NCBI RefSeq assembly: GCF_002250625.1
Contig: NZ_NMVQ01000012.1
Location: 340,695 to 404,694, forward strand
Origin: Enemella dayhoffiae
Lineage (GTDB): Bacteria > Actinomycetota > Actinomycetes > Propionibacteriales > Propionibacteriaceae
Length of the DNA: 64,000 bases
Direction: 5' to 3'
Part shown: positions 1-8,634 of the stretch, in pieces
How positions within the stretch are numbered: position 1 is the first letter of the stretch
Layout: every line of letters begins with the position of its first letter
Made by a program: the position numbers and the translations under genes
The notes under the pieces: generated by a model
Database searches by the model: none
What the model saw: only the letters and a program-made list of their open reading frames with translations
Told to the model about the DNA's origin: nothing

Positions 1-21
1 GACGCGTGGGAGACTTGGCCC

Positions 22-537
22 ATGGACCCCAACACCGCTCTGCTGCCGCTGTGCATCGCCCTCGGCGTGCTCGGGCTGATTCTCGCCGTCCTGCTCTGGA
101 TCCGCGGCCGCCGCGGGCGGGCGCTCCAGGCGCTCGGCTTCGCCGCGCTGCCGGTGGGGCTCTATCTCACCGGCCTGCTGCGGATGCTGTGGGACGCCGT
201 GGTGGCGGTCGCCCGCTGGGCCTCTTCGGTGGTGTTCAACACCACCATCTGGACCGGCTTCGGACTGATCGGCCTGGCCGTGGTGCTCTGGGTGGTCGGC
301 GGCATGGTCGCCCGACGGAACCACACCCGGCGGGCCGTGGAGAAGGCGAAGGGCGGTGGCGCGGTCGAGTCGCCGACCCGTCGCGGAGGTGCCGGTGCGG
401 CCGCCGGGGCGACCGCCGTCGGTTCGGGGTCCGGCACCAGGCCCGCGGCCAAGGCGTCGGGGGCGAAGGGCAAGGCCGCCGCCGACCCCGAGGAGGACGA
501 GATCGAGGCGATCCTGCGCTCCCGCGGCATCGAGTGA
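22..537 (+). CDS. Small integral membrane protein, function unknown
   Basis: The product is 171 residues. Hydrophobic stretches at about residues 7-26, 34-52 and 75-96 predict two or three membrane helices, each followed by basic residues (RGRRGR, ARRNHTRR) that suggest a cytoplasmic side. From about residue 100 the chain becomes a low-complexity Ala/Gly/Lys linker and ends in an acidic tail (EEDEIEAILRSRGIE). GGGAG lies upstream of the ATG. It converges with the DUF2871 gene on the other strand with a 15-nt gap. Proteins of this shape are common and uncharacterised in actinobacteria. I do not recognise a functional domain. Confidence 0.75.
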   Translation: MDPNTALLPLCIALGVLGLILAVLLWIRGRRGRALQALGFAALPVGLYLTGLLRMLWDAVVAVARWASSVVFNTTIWTGFGLIGLAVVLWVVGGMVARRNHTRRAVEKAKGGGAVESPTRRGGAGAAAGATAVGSGSGTRPAAKASGAKGKAAADPEEDEIEAILRSRGIE

Positions 538-552
538 ACCGATGCCCGCAGG

Positions 553-1014
553 TCAGCCGACGGGGACCTGCCGGGCAGGTGCCGAGGTGCGCTGCGAGCC
601 GGGGGTCGGGGCCGACTGCAACGCCTTGCGCAGCGCCAGGAAGAGCAGCACGAACCCGGCGGTGAGCATCATGTGTCCGAGGCCGGCGATGCCCGCGAAC
701 GCCTTGCTGGTCAGGGGATTCCCGAGCACGGTGAAGGTGCCGCGGACCAGCATCATGGCCCCGGTGACCAGCACTCCGGCGTTCCACAGCCCGAAGAACC
801 AGCCGAACGTGCGGCTCTGCGAGAGCCGGAACACCTGCTCCAGCACCAGCACGAGCAGCATCACCAGGGTGCCTAGGGTGAGGAAGTGGGTGTGGCCCAG
901 CCCAAGCTGCGAGGTTCCGGTGAACCCGTGACTGCGGGTGAGTTCGCGGTAGTAGAGACCGGCGGCGAGGCCCAGCACGGTGTATCCGGCGGCGGAGGCG
1001 TACAACTTCTTCAT
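553..1014 (-). CDS. DUF2871 family membrane protein
   Basis: The product is 153 residues with four predicted membrane helices (about 5-22, 44-64, 72-94 and 105-130). The GLGHTHFLTLG segment between helices one and two, with two histidines, and GLGHMMLTAGF in the last helix are typical of the DUF2871 family of small actinobacterial and firmicute membrane proteins, whose role is unknown. The His-rich turn could bind a metal or haem (inference only). The start is the ATG at 1014. It lies downstream of the hisE-hisG-PH cluster on the same strand, 35 nt after the PH gene. Confidence 0.75.
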   Translation of the reverse strand: MKKLYASAAGYTVLGLAAGLYYRELTRSHGFTGTSQLGLGHTHFLTLGTLVMLLVLVLEQVFRLSQSRTFGWFFGLWNAGVLVTGAMMLVRGTFTVLGNPLTSKAFAGIAGLGHMMLTAGFVLLFLALRKALQSAPTPGSQRTSAPARQVPVG

Positions 1015-1049
1015 GCGGACCAGTCAACCGGCGGGGAAGCGCCGATCCA

Positions 1050-1529
1050 TCAATCCTTCGGTTGATTCCGGTGGGCGGCCAGCAGTTCCCGGAGCCGGTC
1101 GACCGCGGCCCGGGTACGCCGACCGTCGACGGTCTGCAGGGCGAGCATCGGCACCCGGCTCGGATCGTCGGGGTTGTCGGTGAGGATCAGATGGGCCCAG
1201 GACGCACCCGGTCCCCAGCGCACGTCCTCGACCTCGTCCCAGCTCAGCCGCCGACTGAGCACGGCGTTGCGCACGGTCAGCCCGCTGGGGTCGGCGGTCA
1301 CCGTGGACAGAGCCATCGCCATCATGATCGCGATCCCGCCGCCGGCGATCGCCAGCAGGGTGATCACCTGGAAGGCGGTGAACCGGGCCCGGACGTCCGC
1401 GCCGATGGCCCACCAACCCAGCAGCAGGCCGAGCACGATCACCGCCGAGAGGCCACCGGCCCAGATCAGCAGCATCCGCGGGCGGAACATCTCGGGCCGG
1501 GCTCCCGGCGTACCGGATCCGGCGGTCAC
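1050..1529 (-). CDS. PH-domain membrane protein coupled to hisG
   Basis: From the GTG at 1529 the product is 159 residues. That GTG overlaps the hisG stop as GTGA, which is why I choose it over the internal ATG at 1490. Two hydrophobic helices (about 19-38 and 48-67) are followed by a soluble part with the bacterial PH-domain signature: a DPSGLTVRNAVLSRRLSW strand pair, then WDEVEDVRWGPG. Proteins of this family are common in actinobacteria and lack a known biochemical role. The tight coupling to hisG implies co-translation and need not mean a histidine function. Confidence 0.7.
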   Translation of the reverse strand: MTAGSGTPGARPEMFRPRMLLIWAGGLSAVIVLGLLLGWWAIGADVRARFTAFQVITLLAIAGGGIAIMMAMALSTVTADPSGLTVRNAVLSRRLSWDEVEDVRWGPGASWAHLILTDNPDDPSRVPMLALQTVDGRRTRAAVDRLRELLAAHRNQPKD

Positions 1530-2428
1530 AGGCGACAGGCGGCGATGTCGGTGACCAGGATCGCGCGGGCGCCGAGCTCCCACAGGTCGTCCATCACCTG
1601 CTGGGCCTGGGCGCGACGGACCATCGCCCGCACGGCCACCCAGCCCGACTTCGCCAGCGGGGACACCGTGGGTGATTCTAGGCCCGGCGTGAGCGCCGAC
1701 GCCCGGTCGACCAGCTCGGCCGGGCAGTCGTAGTCCATCATCACGTAGTTGCGCGCCACCAGGACGCCGGACAGTCGGCGTACCAGCAGTTCCAGGCCCA
1801 TCGGCTCAGGCAACTCGGCCCGCTGGATCAGGATCGCCTCGCTGTGCATGATCGGCTCCCCGAAGACATCCATCCCGGCCTGGCGCAGCGTACGCCCGGT
1901 CTCGACGACGTCGGCGATCACGTCCGCCACCCCGAGCCGGATGGCGCTCTCCACGGCACCGTCGAGCTTGATCAGCCGCGCCTTGACGCCCTGCCGTTCC
2001 AGGTACGCCCCCACCAGGCCCGGGTAGGAGGTGGCGACCCGCTGACCCGTCAGCCCTTCGACCGTGTGTCCCGCGCCGGTCGGCCCGGCGAAGCGGAACC
2101 GGGTCCCACCGAACCCGAGGGCCAGGACCTCCCTGGCCCGCGCCCCCGAATCGAGCAGCATGTCGCGGCCGGTGATGCCGACGTCCAGGGTGCCCTCCCC
2201 CACGTACACGGCGATGTCACGCGGGCGCAGGTAGTAGAACTCGACGTGGTTCGCCTCGTCGGTGAGCACCAGCTCCTTGCTGTCGCTGCGCTGGCGGTAG
2301 CCGGCCTCGCGAAGCATCTGGGCGGCCGCCTCGGACAGCGCCCCCTTGTTGGGGACCGCGATCTTCAGCGTGGGACGTTCGGTGCCGTTGGCGGAGTTCA
2401 CGGCCGCCAGCGTAGTCGGGATGCTCAC
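1526..2428 (-). CDS. hisG: ATP phosphoribosyltransferase, long form
   Basis: Catalyses the first step of histidine synthesis, ATP + PRPP to phosphoribosyl-ATP. The product is 300 residues when started at the GTG at 2428, which overlaps the hisE stop as GTGA. The catalytic part opens with [13 protein letters not shown] and holds [10 protein letters not shown] and the PRPP loop region [20 protein letters not shown]. The last 75 residues form the ACT-like regulatory domain, so this is the HisG-long type that is feedback-inhibited by histidine and needs no HisZ. It forms an operon with hisE upstream and the PH-domain gene downstream. Confidence 0.95.
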   Translation of the reverse strand: MSIPTTLAAVNSANGTERPTLKIAVPNKGALSEAAAQMLREAGYRQRSDSKELVLTDEANHVEFYYLRPRDIAVYVGEGTLDVGITGRDMLLDSGARAREVLALGFGGTRFRFAGPTGAGHTVEGLTGQRVATSYPGLVGAYLERQGVKARLIKLDGAVESAIRLGVADVIADVVETGRTLRQAGMDVFGEPIMHSEAILIQRAELPEPMGLELLVRRLSGVLVARNYVMMDYDCPAELVDRASALTPGLESPTVSPLAKSGWVAVRAMVRRAQAQQVMDDLWELGARAILVTDIAACRL

Positions 2429-2688
2429 AGGTGGGCGTACACGTCCTCGAGGTCGAGATCGAGCGCGATCATCATCACCTGCAGGTGGTAGAGGAGCTGG
2501 CTGATCTCCTCCGCCGCCTCCTCCTTCGACTGGTATTCGGCGGCCATCCACACCTCGGCGGCCTCCTCGACCACCTTCTTTCCGATGGCGTGTACGCCGG
2601 CATCGAGGCGCTGCACCGTCGACGACCCCTCCGGCCGGTTGCGCACGGTCTCGGTCAGCTCGGCGAACAACCCCTCGAAAGATTTCAC
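2425..2688 (-). CDS. hisE: Phosphoribosyl-ATP pyrophosphatase
   Basis: Second step of histidine synthesis, removing pyrophosphate from phosphoribosyl-ATP. It is 87 residues from the GTG at 2688, the usual length for stand-alone actinobacterial HisE. The MazG-like helical core is visible as [13 protein letters not shown] and [14 protein letters not shown], with the Glu-Glu pairs that bind Mg2+. A longer reading to 2727 would add an unlikely basic leader. A TAGACT box lies 7 nt upstream of the GTG, which fits a leaderless transcript. Its stop overlaps the hisG start. Confidence 0.93.
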   Translation of the reverse strand: MKSFEGLFAELTETVRNRPEGSSTVQRLDAGVHAIGKKVVEEAAEVWMAAEYQSKEEAAEEISQLLYHLQVMMIALDLDLEDVYAHL

Positions 2689-2695
2689 GCTGGCT

Positions 2696-2701
2696 AGTCT
2701 A
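2696..2701 (-). promoter_or_regulatory. Putative -10 box of leaderless hisE
   Basis: The minus strand reads TAGACT followed by 7 nt and then the GTG start of hisE. The TANNNT hexamer at this distance is the usual picture for a leaderless actinobacterial promoter. No ribosome binding site is visible in the gap. Confidence 0.45.
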
Positions 2702-2866
2702 AGGCGGCTCGCGCGCAGGGTGCCCAATCCCCGATGTTCAGCGCAGTCGTCGAATCCTCGCGGTGACTGGGTTGGTATGGACTTCGAGACGCGGGATTCT
2801 CCTTGGTGGCCTCCAGATCGGGGGCGCCCTGCCAGACGCTCCCCGCCCTGCGCGCGAGCCGCCCAA

Positions 2867-4042
2867 TCAAGAACGCCGCTTGAAGATTGTGGAGCCGGAG
2901 CCGAGGCGTTCGACGAGCATCTCGTCGGCGTCGTCGCCGTGATGGGCGTCGGTGGGGTTGTCGGCGTCGGCGGTCGAGGGGTCGGAGGCGATCAGGGCGT
3001 TCACCCACCGAGCACGGGGATCGGCGTCGACCAGGACCGCCTTGAGCAGCAGCGTCGCCGGCAGGGCGAGCAGGGCACCCAGCGGACCCAGGACGAGGGC
3101 CCAGATCAGCAGCGACACGAACACCACGCTCGGGGTGAGCCCGACGGCGTCCCCGGTGAACTTCGGCTGGATGATCGACTGCACCACGAAGTTGGCGACG
3201 CAGTAGATGACCACCACGATGATCGCCTCGGTCGGCCCCTTGGCGAGCAGCGCCATCAGCGCCGGCGGCATCAGACCGATCACGAACCCGATGTTGGGGA
3301 TGTAGTTCGTCAGGAACGACAGCACCGCCCACACCAGCGCCAGTGGGACGCCGATGACCACCAGCGCCACCCAGTCGATGACGGCGACGATCAGGCCGAA
3401 CACCGTGGTGACGATCCAGTACTGCCGCACCCCCTCGCCGAAGGAGACGAGGGCCTCGGTGAGCTGCGGGTGGTACCTGCCCGCCCGCCGCAGCCGAGCC
3501 CCGAAGCCGACCGAGTCCATCATCAGGAAGAACACGGCGGTGACCACCACGAGCAGCACCGACAGCACGCCCTGCAGGTTGGCCAGCACGTCGGTGAGCA
3601 CGCTCACCACCGACTGCGGGTCGATCGCCTTCACCTGCTTGGTCAGCTGGTCCTCGGAGATCCCGAAGCGTGCCAGCAGGTCGACCACCTGGCCCCACAG
3701 CGCGAGGAACTTTTCGCGATAGGCGGGCAGTTCGGTGATCAGCAGGGTGATCGACCAGCCGATCGCCCAGAAGAAGGTGAACAGGATCGCCAGCACCACC
3801 AGGCCCGCCACGACCGCGGCCGCCCACTTCGGCACCCGCTTGCGGACCAGCCAGGACTGCAACGGCGACACGGCGAGCACCAGGTTGAGCGCCAGGAACA
3901 GCGGCGCGGCGTACGCCTTGAAGCTGCCGAGCTGGTTCAACAGCAGCAGGCCGATGGCCAGCCCGAGCAGGATCAGCAGGACCCGGGGCAGCCCCGAGCG
4001 CGGCTGGTCCGGGCGGGACGCGGCCGCTTCCACGCGGCTCAC
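2867..4042 (-). CDS. AI-2E family transporter (PerM-type permease)
   Basis: 391 residues from the GTG at 4042, which overlaps the mshC stop as GTGA. It has about eight hydrophobic helices. There is an N-terminal pair (around 16-60), a long soluble stretch, then a dense C-terminal bundle containing [19 protein letters not shown] and a [17 protein letters not shown] segment, the characteristic conserved region of the family. Members include the autoinducer-2 exporter TqsA, but most actinobacterial members have no proven substrate. The C-terminus is hydrophilic and Asp-rich. Coupling to mshC is probably positional rather than functional (inference). Confidence 0.88.
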   Translation of the reverse strand: MSRVEAAASRPDQPRSGLPRVLLILLGLAIGLLLLNQLGSFKAYAAPLFLALNLVLAVSPLQSWLVRKRVPKWAAAVVAGLVVLAILFTFFWAIGWSITLLITELPAYREKFLALWGQVVDLLARFGISEDQLTKQVKAIDPQSVVSVLTDVLANLQGVLSVLLVVVTAVFFLMMDSVGFGARLRRAGRYHPQLTEALVSFGEGVRQYWIVTTVFGLIVAVIDWVALVVIGVPLALVWAVLSFLTNYIPNIGFVIGLMPPALMALLAKGPTEAIIVVVIYCVANFVVQSIIQPKFTGDAVGLTPSVVFVSLLIWALVLGPLGALLALPATLLLKAVLVDADPRARWVNALIASDPSTADADNPTDAHHGDDADEMLVERLGSGSTIFKRRS

Positions 4043-5301
4043 CGAGGCGCCGGTCCGTGGACCAGGCGTACGCCCAGGAGCGCGTCGGCCAGCGCGGCGA
4101 CCAGACCCGGGGCGTCGGTGTCGTCCCCGTCGACGTCCAACGACGCGGCCGCCCAACCGTCGATCGCGGCCAGCGCGGCCGGCGCGTCCAGATCGTTCGC
4201 CAGGGCTCGGCGTACCTGATCCAGCACCTCGGTCGCCGGCAGCGTCGCCGGCAACGACACGGCCTCCCGCCAGGTCGCCAGCCGCGAGGTCGCCTCGGTC
4301 AGCTGTTCGTCGGTCCAGGACCAGTCGCCGCGGTAGTGGTTGGCCAGCAGCACCAGCCGGATCGCCATCGGGTCCACCCCCTCGGCGCGCAGCCGCGACA
4401 CCAGCACCAGGTTGCCCTTGGACTTGGACATCTTCTCGCCGTCCAGGCCGACCATCCCGGCGTGCACGTACGCCTGGGCGAACCGCTTCCCGGTGGCGGC
4501 GTACGCCTCGGCGGCGCTCATCTCGTGGTGCGGGAAGATCAGGTCGGAGCCGCCGCCCTGGACGTCGAACTCGCTGCCCAGGTAGTGCTCGGCGATCGCG
4601 GCGCACTCGATGTGCCAGCCCGGGCGCCCCTCGCCGAAGGGGCTCGGCCAGCTCGGCTCCTCGGGGCGGGCCAGCTGCCAGACCAGGCAGTCCAGCGGGT
4701 GCCGCTTGCCGGGTCGGTCCGGGTCCCCGCCGCGCTCGGCGAAGGTGGCCAGGGCCTGCCGCTCGTCGAGGTGGGAGATGCTGCCGAACTCGGGATCACT
4801 GTGCACGGCGAAGTACCAGTCGGCCTCGCCCTCGGTGGCGGCGTACACCTGCGCGGCGTCGAAGCGCTGCAGCAGCTCGGTGACCAGCGGGATCGACTCG
4901 ACGGCCCCGATGTAGTCGGCCGGGGGCAGCACGTTCAGGGCCCTCATGTCGGTGCGGAACAGTTCGGTCTGCTCGGCGGCCAGCTCACGCCAGTCGAGGC
5001 CGGTGTCGCGGGCCCGCTCCAGCAGGGGGTCGTCCACGTCGGTCACGTTCTGCACGTAGTTGACCCGCAGCCCGCGGTCGCGCCAGACCCGGTTCAGCAG
5101 GTCGAAGGCGACGTAGGTGTTGGCGTGGCCCATGTGCGTGGCGTCGTAGGGGGTGATCCCGCAGACGTAGAGCCGGGCGGTGCCCGAACCCGGTGCGGTC
5201 TCCACCAGTCCCTGGGCCGCGGTGTCGTGCACCCGGATCGGGGGCAGCTCGACGCCTGCGGCGGGCAGGGTGGGCAGATCCGGAACGGTCCAAGCGCGCA
5301 T
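4039..5301 (-). CDS. mshC: Cysteine:1D-myo-inositol-GlcN ligase (mycothiol synthesis)
   Basis: Uses ATP to join L-cysteine to GlcN-Ins, the penultimate step of mycothiol biosynthesis. The 420-residue chain is a class I cysteinyl-tRNA synthetase paralogue without the tRNA-binding tail. The HIGH-like motif is seen in [15 protein letters not shown], a zinc-binding Cys lies just before it (VCGITPYD), and the KMSKS loop is [30 protein letters not shown] is also typical of the family. Start is the ATG at 5301, 7 nt from a TAGGCT box. Presence of mshC marks a mycothiol-making actinobacterium. Confidence 0.96.
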   Translation of the reverse strand: MRAWTVPDLPTLPAAGVELPPIRVHDTAAQGLVETAPGSGTARLYVCGITPYDATHMGHANTYVAFDLLNRVWRDRGLRVNYVQNVTDVDDPLLERARDTGLDWRELAAEQTELFRTDMRALNVLPPADYIGAVESIPLVTELLQRFDAAQVYAATEGEADWYFAVHSDPEFGSISHLDERQALATFAERGGDPDRPGKRHPLDCLVWQLARPEEPSWPSPFGEGRPGWHIECAAIAEHYLGSEFDVQGGGSDLIFPHHEMSAAEAYAATGKRFAQAYVHAGMVGLDGEKMSKSKGNLVLVSRLRAEGVDPMAIRLVLLANHYRGDWSWTDEQLTEATSRLATWREAVSLPATLPATEVLDQVRRALANDLDAPAALAAIDGWAAASLDVDGDDTDAPGLVAALADALLGVRLVHGPAPR

Positions 5302-5308
5302 GGGGTCG

Positions 5309-5314
5309 AGCCTA
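5309..5314 (-). promoter_or_regulatory. Putative -10 box of leaderless mshC
   Basis: Minus strand TAGGCT, 7 nt before the ATG of mshC, with no Shine-Dalgarno sequence in between. It is the same arrangement as at the DUF3090 gene and at the nitroreductase gene near 60 kb. Confidence 0.5.
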
Positions 5315-5387
5315 GCGAGCGTGACCGACCGGCACCTATTCGTCCCAGCCGCAGAACCCGATCGGGGGTCTGACGCGTCGGTTGGTC

Positions 5388-6242
5388 ATGCAGTCCCGCC
5401 AATCCGTGTCTCGCCGCGCCCTGTTTGCCGCCGGGCTGGGTGTCGCCGCGCTGACCGCCTGCGGTCGATTCGGCGACGCCCCTCCCCCCGCCGGTCAGCC
5501 ACCCGGCGTACGCCTGCTCGCCGAGTCGCCCGGCAGGCACGTGACCGCTCCCGTGGAGTTCTGGTCCGGCGCCGAGCAGGTGCGCTGGGCCCTGCGGCAC
5601 CGCTTTCACTGGGAACCGGACCTGCTCGCGACCCTCGACCCCGATCAGCACGCGATCCTTGGCCTCCCCTACGGCGGTTGCGCCGTGCACAGCCCCCGGC
5701 TGGTGGTCGACAGCACCCGGGTCGCGGTGGCGTTCCGGCGGCCCGAGGATGACGGTCGGCAGATCGACTGCGTCGCCCACACCTACCGCACAGCCTGGTT
5801 CCTGGCTCCCTGGTCGGTCCTGCCACAGTCCTTCTCCGTCGCCTCCCCCCGCTCACCCGAACTGCGGGTGCACGATCGGGTTCGGGTGTCTCCGCTCGAA
5901 CTGCGTGCGCTGCGGTCGACCCAGCTGGCCGTTGAGCACCCCAGCAGACTCGCGCCGGTCACCGACCAGGCGGAGTTCGAGCGACTCCGCGGCGCCGGCC
6001 TGCTGGACAACGTGAGCTGGACCGGACGGGAGGGACTGCTGTTCCAGGCGGTGGTATGCCTCAGCAGCTCACCCGAGAGCCGACCGGTGCACCTGGTGCT
6101 GGATGGTGAACGGCTGCACCTGTCCGGGGCGACAAGCCGCACCGAGGGAAAGGCGTACGAGCTGGTCTGGGACGTGCCGGCGGTACTGCTGCCCCGCCAG
6201 GTGCTGCTGGAGGGTGCCGGCGCCCCCCTCCAGGTGCGCTGA
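5388..6242 (+). CDS. Putative exported lipoprotein, function unknown
   Basis: 284 residues. The N-terminus SVSRRALFAAGLGVAALTAC carries a twin-arginine pair, a short hydrophobic core and a lipobox (LTAC) with Cys at about residue 25, so it is probably a Tat-exported lipoprotein. I choose the ATG at 5388 over an upstream TTG because the signal peptide then has a normal length. The mature part has no motif I know. It shows alternating hydrophobic strands, several prolines and few cysteines. It is divergent from mshC and converges with the SCO1664-family gene 6 nt away. Confidence 0.7.
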   Translation: MQSRQSVSRRALFAAGLGVAALTACGRFGDAPPPAGQPPGVRLLAESPGRHVTAPVEFWSGAEQVRWALRHRFHWEPDLLATLDPDQHAILGLPYGGCAVHSPRLVVDSTRVAVAFRRPEDDGRQIDCVAHTYRTAWFLAPWSVLPQSFSVASPRSPELRVHDRVRVSPLELRALRSTQLAVEHPSRLAPVTDQAEFERLRGAGLLDNVSWTGREGLLFQAVVCLSSSPESRPVHLVLDGERLHLSGATSRTEGKAYELVWDVPAVLLPRQVLLEGAGAPLQVR

Positions 6243-6248
6243 GTCGGT

Positions 6249-7043
6249 TCACAGCGGCGGCCACGGGATCGACGGCCAGCCGCCCCGCGGCAGCGGGAAG
6301 TGTCCCTCATCGAGCAGCTCGGCACAGCGCAGCTCGTACGCCACCACCTCGTCGGGGGTGATCAGCTCACCGAGCTCATCGACCACGGCCACTGCGTCGC
6401 TGACCAGTTGCCGTTCGGCCTCGGTCAGCTGCTCCCCACCCCAGCCCCACAGCACCGTCCGCAGCTTGGGATCGGTGTGGAAGCAGAGGCCGTGGTCGAC
6501 CCCCCAGGTGCGGTTCGGCGTACGCAGGATGTGCGCACCCTTGCGGTCGGCGTTGTTGATCACCGCGTCGAACAGCGCCATCCGGCGCAGCTGCGGGTCG
6601 TCGGCGTGCACCACCGCCACCGGCCGGTCGTGCGCATCCACCCCCTCGACGACCTCGAACCAGCCCTCGGGCACCCGGCCGGCCGGCACAAGGTCGACCG
6701 GGTCGTCCAGCTCGGCGGTCCCGTCCTCGCCGTCGCTGACCTCGATCCACCGCTGCAGCGATCCCGGACCGAGCGGGCCGTCGACGATCACAGTTTCCGG
6801 GACCAGGTCGAAGCCGGCCGTCGCCGAGACCTGGTACGCCGCCAGCTCGCGCTGGGCGAGGGTGCCATCGGGGAAGTCCCACAGCGGCCGCTCCCCGCGC
6901 ACCGGCTTGTAGACGCACAGCATCGGGTCGCCCCCCGGCGGGGTCAGCTCGCACAGGAAGGTGGCGTTGGAGGCCTGCACCAGCCGTCCGGTGACGGTCA
7001 ACTCGGCCCCGGACAACCGCGCGGCGAAACTGGGCTCACTCAT
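6249..7043 (-). CDS. SCO1664 family protein (PI3/4-kinase-like fold)
   Basis: 264 residues. The family has a phosphatidylinositol-kinase-like fold, and its substrate is unknown. Visible hallmarks are LCVYKPVRGERPLWDFPDG near the N-terminus (a candidate ATP-binding lysine), RRMALFDAVINNADRKGAH (a D-x4-N-x-D catalytic-like loop), and TWGVDHGLCFH (a metal-binding DHG). It stands immediately after the DUF3090 and MSMEG_4193-type phosphatase genes, an order conserved widely in actinobacteria, usually near mshC. The shared context suggests one pathway for the three, still undefined. Confidence 0.88.
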   Translation of the reverse strand: MSEPSFAARLSGAELTVTGRLVQASNATFLCELTPPGGDPMLCVYKPVRGERPLWDFPDGTLAQRELAAYQVSATAGFDLVPETVIVDGPLGPGSLQRWIEVSDGEDGTAELDDPVDLVPAGRVPEGWFEVVEGVDAHDRPVAVVHADDPQLRRMALFDAVINNADRKGAHILRTPNRTWGVDHGLCFHTDPKLRTVLWGWGGEQLTEAERQLVSDAVAVVDELGELITPDEVVAYELRCAELLDEGHFPLPRGGWPSIPWPPL

Positions 7044-7056
7044 GGCCGATTCCGGG

Positions 7057-7653
7057 TCAGAACAGCGGCCGCCGATAACCGTTGGCGCGGGGGCAGATGT
7101 GACCGTCCGGGTCGATCGGCTGCAGGCAGAACGGGCAGGCCGGCCGCCCGGCGGCGATCAGCGCCTGGCTACGGGCGACGAAGTCGCGGGCCACGGTGGG
7201 CCGGATCCGCACCACCAGCACCTCGCCGGCGCGCTCGGCCTCGGCCTGGGCGGCCTGCTCGGCGGAGGTCTCGTCGTCCAGCTCGAGCTCGTCGTCGTCA
7301 CCCTCGGTCACCGAGAACATCTCGATCACGATCTTCTGATCCGCCGGATCCCAGGCGATGGTCATCGTGCCGACCCGGAACTCCTCGGTGATCGGGGCGT
7401 CCAGCGGCTGGTTGTCGTGCGCCACCTCGCGTTGCGGTGGTACCTGCACCATGCCGCCGGTCAGCCGGCCGACCTCGCCCAGCACCCGGTCGAGGTGCTC
7501 GGCCAGCACCGACACCTGCTGCTTCTCGCAGGCGACGCTGGTCAGCCGGTTGCCCTCGCGCGCCTGCAGGAAGAAGGTGCGATCACCCGGCTCGCCGACC
7601 GTACCGGCGACGAAGCGGTCAGGGGTGTCGTAGCGATGCTCGACGATGGCCAT
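7057..7653 (-). CDS. DUF3090 family protein with C-terminal zinc site
   Basis: 198 residues, function unknown. The N-terminal half is beta-rich (RTFFLQAREGNRLTSVACEK). The middle is acidic (DDDELELDDETSAEQAA). The C-terminus has a probable zinc knuckle, PACPFCLQPIDPDGHICPR, where the cysteines and the His-x-Cys can act as ligands. This architecture matches the DUF3090 family that travels with SCO1664 and a histidine phosphatase. It starts at the ATG at 7653, 6 nt from a TAGGCT box, and precedes the SCO1664 gene by 13 nt. Confidence 0.9.
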   Translation of the reverse strand: MAIVEHRYDTPDRFVAGTVGEPGDRTFFLQAREGNRLTSVACEKQQVSVLAEHLDRVLGEVGRLTGGMVQVPPQREVAHDNQPLDAPITEEFRVGTMTIAWDPADQKIVIEMFSVTEGDDDELELDDETSAEQAAQAEAERAGEVLVVRIRPTVARDFVARSQALIAAGRPACPFCLQPIDPDGHICPRANGYRRPLF

Positions 7654-7659
7654 ACGGTC

Positions 7660-7665
7660 AGCCTA
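7660..7665 (-). promoter_or_regulatory. Putative -10 box of leaderless DUF3090 gene
   Basis: Minus strand TAGGCT, then GACCGT, then ATG. The run TAGGCTGACCGTATGGC recurs exactly at 60008-60024 ahead of the nitroreductase gene, which makes a shared leaderless promoter design likely. Confidence 0.5.
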
Positions 7666-7666
7666 C

Positions 7667-8458
7667 TCACTGCCCCGCGGTGGGGCTGTTCCCTTCCAAC
7701 CGGGGCGGAGGGTCGGTGGCTTCGTCGGCCGGGGCGGTGGTGCTGCCGACCGGGGCCGTCGGGCCGGGTTGCTGGGCGTGGGCGCCGAGGCCGCCGCCGA
7801 CCGCGGCATCGGGGTCGCCCTCGGCCGGCGGGATCAGCGAGGCCAGCGGGCCGGTGGTGGAGTTCATGGTGACCACGTAGGGCCGGCTCTCGGTGTAGCG
7901 GATCACCGACACCGAGGCCGGGTCGACCATGATCCGCTGGAACGAGTCGAGGTGCAGCCCCAGCGCGTCGGCCAGGATCGCCTTGATCACGTCCCCGTGC
8001 GAGACGGCCAGCCAGGCCGCCCGGTCACCGTGCTCGGCGTGCAGCCGGCGATCCCACTCCCGGACGGTGTCGATCGCCCGCGCCGACAGCTGGGTGAGCG
8101 CCTCGCCGCCGGGGAAGCGGGCCGCCGACGGTTGCCGCTGCACCGTCTGCCACAGGTCGTGGCTGGCCAGCTCGGTCAGCTTGTGCCCGGTCCACTCGCC
8201 GTAGTCGCACTCGGTCAGCCCGGGCTCAAGGGCCGGGGTCAGCCCGCGATCGCCGAGCAGCAGCTCGGTGGTCTGCACGCAGCGCTGGATCGGCGAGGTG
8301 ACCACCGCGGCCAGGGGTACGCCCGCCAGGCGCTCCCCCACCGCGCGGGCCTGCTCCTGCCCGGTCTCGTCGAGCTCGACGCCCTCGGCCCGCCCGGCGA
8401 GTACGCCGGCGGTGTTGGCGGTGGAGCGGCCGTGCCGGACCAGAAAGAGGGTCGTCAT
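7667..8458 (-). CDS. MSMEG_4193-type histidine phosphatase (putative phosphomutase)
   Basis: 263 residues of the histidine phosphatase superfamily. The catalytic RHG motif is FLVRHGRSTAN at residues 4-14. The phosphate-pocket arginine is in SPIQRCVQT, the acid/base Glu region is TECDYGEWTG, and the second histidine is in LAVSHGDVIKA. The last 50 residues are a Pro/Ala/Gly-rich tail without structure, longer than usual. Annotated relatives are called phosphomutases, but the substrate is not established. A TATCCT box lies 7 nt before its ATG. Divergent from uppP, with SCO1664 and DUF3090 downstream. Confidence 0.88.
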   Translation of the reverse strand: MTTLFLVRHGRSTANTAGVLAGRAEGVELDETGQEQARAVGERLAGVPLAAVVTSPIQRCVQTTELLLGDRGLTPALEPGLTECDYGEWTGHKLTELASHDLWQTVQRQPSAARFPGGEALTQLSARAIDTVREWDRRLHAEHGDRAAWLAVSHGDVIKAILADALGLHLDSFQRIMVDPASVSVIRYTESRPYVVTMNSTTGPLASLIPPAEGDPDAAVGGGLGAHAQQPGPTAPVGSTTAPADEATDPPPRLEGNSPTAGQ

Positions 8459-8465
8459 GGGCCCG

Positions 8466-8471
8466 AGGATA
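8466..8471 (-). promoter_or_regulatory. Putative -10 box of leaderless phosphatase gene
   Basis: Minus strand TATCCT followed by 7 nt and ATG at 8458. It fits the leaderless pattern seen at other genes of this window. Confidence 0.42.
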
Positions 8472-8634
8472 CCGACGCCTGCTGGGGCGTGCCTGATCGC
8501 GGCTCAGACCGCCGGCCGACCCGGGGCGACCATGGCTCGGCCCACCGGCCGGACCTGGCGCGCCGATGCCCTACCGATCGGTCCGCGGGTCTACTGTTTC
8601 CGAGGCATCATCAGCGGTCGAAGGGAATCATCGG

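Noticed and set aside
2585..4219. Long plus-strand open frame over hisE and the AI-2E permease
   Set aside because: The protein is His/Gln/Arg-rich low complexity, the usual complement of membrane-protein codons; the minus strand has recognised genes.
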